A stretch of DNA of 64,000 nucleotides from Eonycteris spelaea (Eukaryota; Chordata; Mammalia; Chiroptera; Pteropodidae): NCBI GenBank assembly GCA_003508835.1, contig PUFA01000144.1:1364001-1428000 (forward strand), in the 5' to 3' direction. The position numbers were made by a program, and so were the translations under genes. Each line of letters begins with the position of its first letter. Position 1 is the stretch's first letter. Shown here one piece after another: positions 62,401-64,000 of this stretch. The notes below the pieces were generated by a model, which saw only the letters and a list, made by a program, of their open reading frames with translations, made no database searches and was not told where the DNA came from.

Positions 62401-64000
62401 TTTCCTGCAGTTGAGTGACTTATTTTCAAGCCAGCAACTGTTGGAGGAACTTCTGTGGTCTGTAAGGATCCCACATCGGTTTGAGTCCCTGGTGAGATGA
62501 TGGTTTCACATGGTTCCTGCAGTCTCTGATATAAGAGAGCTGTTTAAAGAACCCTATTTTTTATAACTGATGTGTGCTAAAGAAGTTATTTTGTCTTTAT
62601 CTCAGATTTTAACCAGTTTATTTCCAAAGAAGGATGATTTCTTTTCACTTTGAGAAATCTTGCCTCAACTTTTTCATATCCTTAGATAGTAAGACCCAGC
62701 AGAAAGATGCAGGACTGGGGAACAACTGCCTATGGCTTTGGCCTGGCTCACTAATAGAAGAGCTCTATAACCATAGAGACATCACTCATGCTTCCTGTGC
62801 CTCAGTTTCCTCATCCACAAAACATCATCAATAAGCTGCCCTTCTCACCTGAAAAGACTCTGAGGATTAAATGAGGTATAAAAGCCCACAATCCTCACTC
62901 TGGCCCAGAAGACCCTTGGCCATCCAGCTCCTGTTGGTTAGAAGCTGCTCTGTCCACCTCAACCCTGAACATCTTAGGACAGACACCTCAAACACAGGCT
63001 TTGTCTCTGCTTCCACTTGTACCTGCCATGTTCTCTTCCCCAAATACCTTCTCCCTGACTTCCTCAAAGTGATATCTCTCAAATCTTCCCAGAGGGCATG
63101 AAGTCTAGTGGTTTTCAACTTTGTTTTAAGCCATAGAAACTTTCTTTAAACAAAATATTCCACAGAATTCCACCATAGAGAACAGAAGTCAGAACTGTTC
63201 TGGCTGGAGGAGGGAGATACGGGTGAAGCATCCTTTGGCTAAGTCAGGCACAGCTGGAGAACCGCTACTTTGATCCACAGCTGAGAGAGGCTGTGTGACA
63301 GGCCCAGGGCCATGCAGAGGGGAGGTCAGTGGCAGGCCCAGGCCTAGAATCTAAGTCTAGAGAGCAAGACGCAAAACTCCTAATCACCCTGTCTGTTCAG
63401 ACAGCTCTCTGTAACTTGGAAGATGCTTTCACAAGTGGTAAGTATCTCATCTCATTTTCTCATCCTTATGACAACCCTGTGGGGGAGGGCCTATTTTCCT
63501 TCTTCACAGATTGGGAAGCTGAGGATCATGGAGGCAGCCGAAGACCATGATGGCTGCTATGTGCCAGAACAGAACCTTAAAGTCAGCTTTGTTGCCTGGC
63601 TTGCCTCCAGTCCCATCAGTCCATAAGTAGGTATGCAGAGCACCTAGGGAGATTTCTTCCTGGGCCTGCAGCAGTGGGCAGTGCCACAAGCCCTCAGGGC
63701 TCACAGGGCTCTACAGCGCATTGCCAGTCCTGCTGCTGGCCTTTCACCCTGGTGCCCAGAGCTGCACTTTTCCTGGGTGCTCTATTCTCAGAATAAAGAA
63801 CAGCTACTTGCCAGCGCTGACGGCAATTAGGAGCCACTAATATCGTGACTAAATGAATGACATGTTCCACTGTGTTGCTTTAAGGCCCTCTTGGCGGCTA
63901 ACCTGCATAGCAAGATGGCCTGTGCCTTGACCAAGATAAAACAAGCTGCCTTCCCAACTTTAGGTGACATTAACAAGGCCCTAGATCATCGGGTAAGTGA
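59491..64000. other. Intergenic to window end
   Basis: Includes a MIR (62.7 kb), an L2-like stretch (about 62890-63100), MIR-like sequence at about 63420-63560, and an exon-like open block at 62100-62229 discussed in the findings. The window ends in CATCGGGTAAGTGA, which could be a splice donor, but no reading frame or homology supports an exon. Confidence 0.45.
62680..62880 (+). mobile_element. MIR SINE
   Basis: CATGCTTCCTGTGCCTCAG, TTTCCTCATCCACAAAACA and CTGAGGATTAAATGAGGTAT are MIR in sense orientation. Confidence 0.8.

Noticed and set aside
1..64000. Exons of the human-neighbour genes ARHGAP25, GKN2 or GKN1
   Set aside because: No RhoGAP or BRICHOS-type sequence was found. In human these genes lie about 34 kb and 74 kb from BMP10, which would place them outside this window if spacing is similar.
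63990..64000. GTAAGT at the window end as a splice donor of a partial exon
   Set aside because: A lone donor-like hexamer at the edge, without an acceptor, frame or homology, is not enough.

Overview
The window is mammalian nuclear DNA. One vertebrate gene, BMP10, is split by a GT-AG intron with conserved splice phase. The rest is intergenic sequence holding decayed mammal-wide repeats (MIR, L2, old L1, a hAT-type DNA transposon, LTR fragments) and many microsatellites. I saw no Alu, B1/B2, carnivore SINEC or horse ERE copies. One relatively intact L1 3' end near 2.3-2.6 kb ends in a motif close to CAATGTCACCCCAATAA, which I associate with bat L1s. A laurasiatherian, possibly a bat, is therefore my best guess at low confidence. 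There are no bacterial genes, operons, CRISPR arrays or intact viral genes.

Layout. 1-21.5 kb is the region 3' of BMP10 and is non-coding. It holds a bat-like L1 3' end (2.29-2.59 kb), a retroposed U6 snRNA pseudogene with 10-bp target duplications (10.68-10.84 kb), an old L1 interrupted by an LTR-like element (12.84-13.9 kb), a near-palindromic MITE-type element (14.18-14.37 kb) and a (CT)n(CA)n array (19.7-19.8 kb). 21.57-27.7 kb is BMP10 on the minus strand: exon 1 at 27270-27603, a 4,470-bp intron, and exon 2 coding at 21860-22799. 27.7-64 kb is the region 5' of BMP10. It contains a 231-bp pure polypurine tract about 0.95 kb upstream of the start codon, many MIR/L2/L1 relics, an isolated CpG-rich patch at about 46.0-46.5 kb, and an internally inverted L1 fragment at about 59.1-59.5 kb.

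Main point. BMP10 encodes the secreted TGF-beta/BMP ligand of developing heart. The two exons would give a 424-residue preproprotein, the usual length, except that the sequence as given lacks one base at about 22272/22273 (codon 288). As written, the reading frame ends at a TGA after 301 codons, before the furin site and the whole mature ligand. The mature domain beyond the lesion appears unchanged from the human protein as I remember it. An assembly or sequencing indel, or a very recent mutation, is therefore more likely than long-standing gene loss.

No neighbouring gene (in human ARHGAP25 lies on one side, GKN2/GKN1 on the other) could be recognised. I did not find an undescribed biological system. 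The findings are the BMP10 lesion, structural DNA features, and low-confidence candidate regulatory or transcribed elements.
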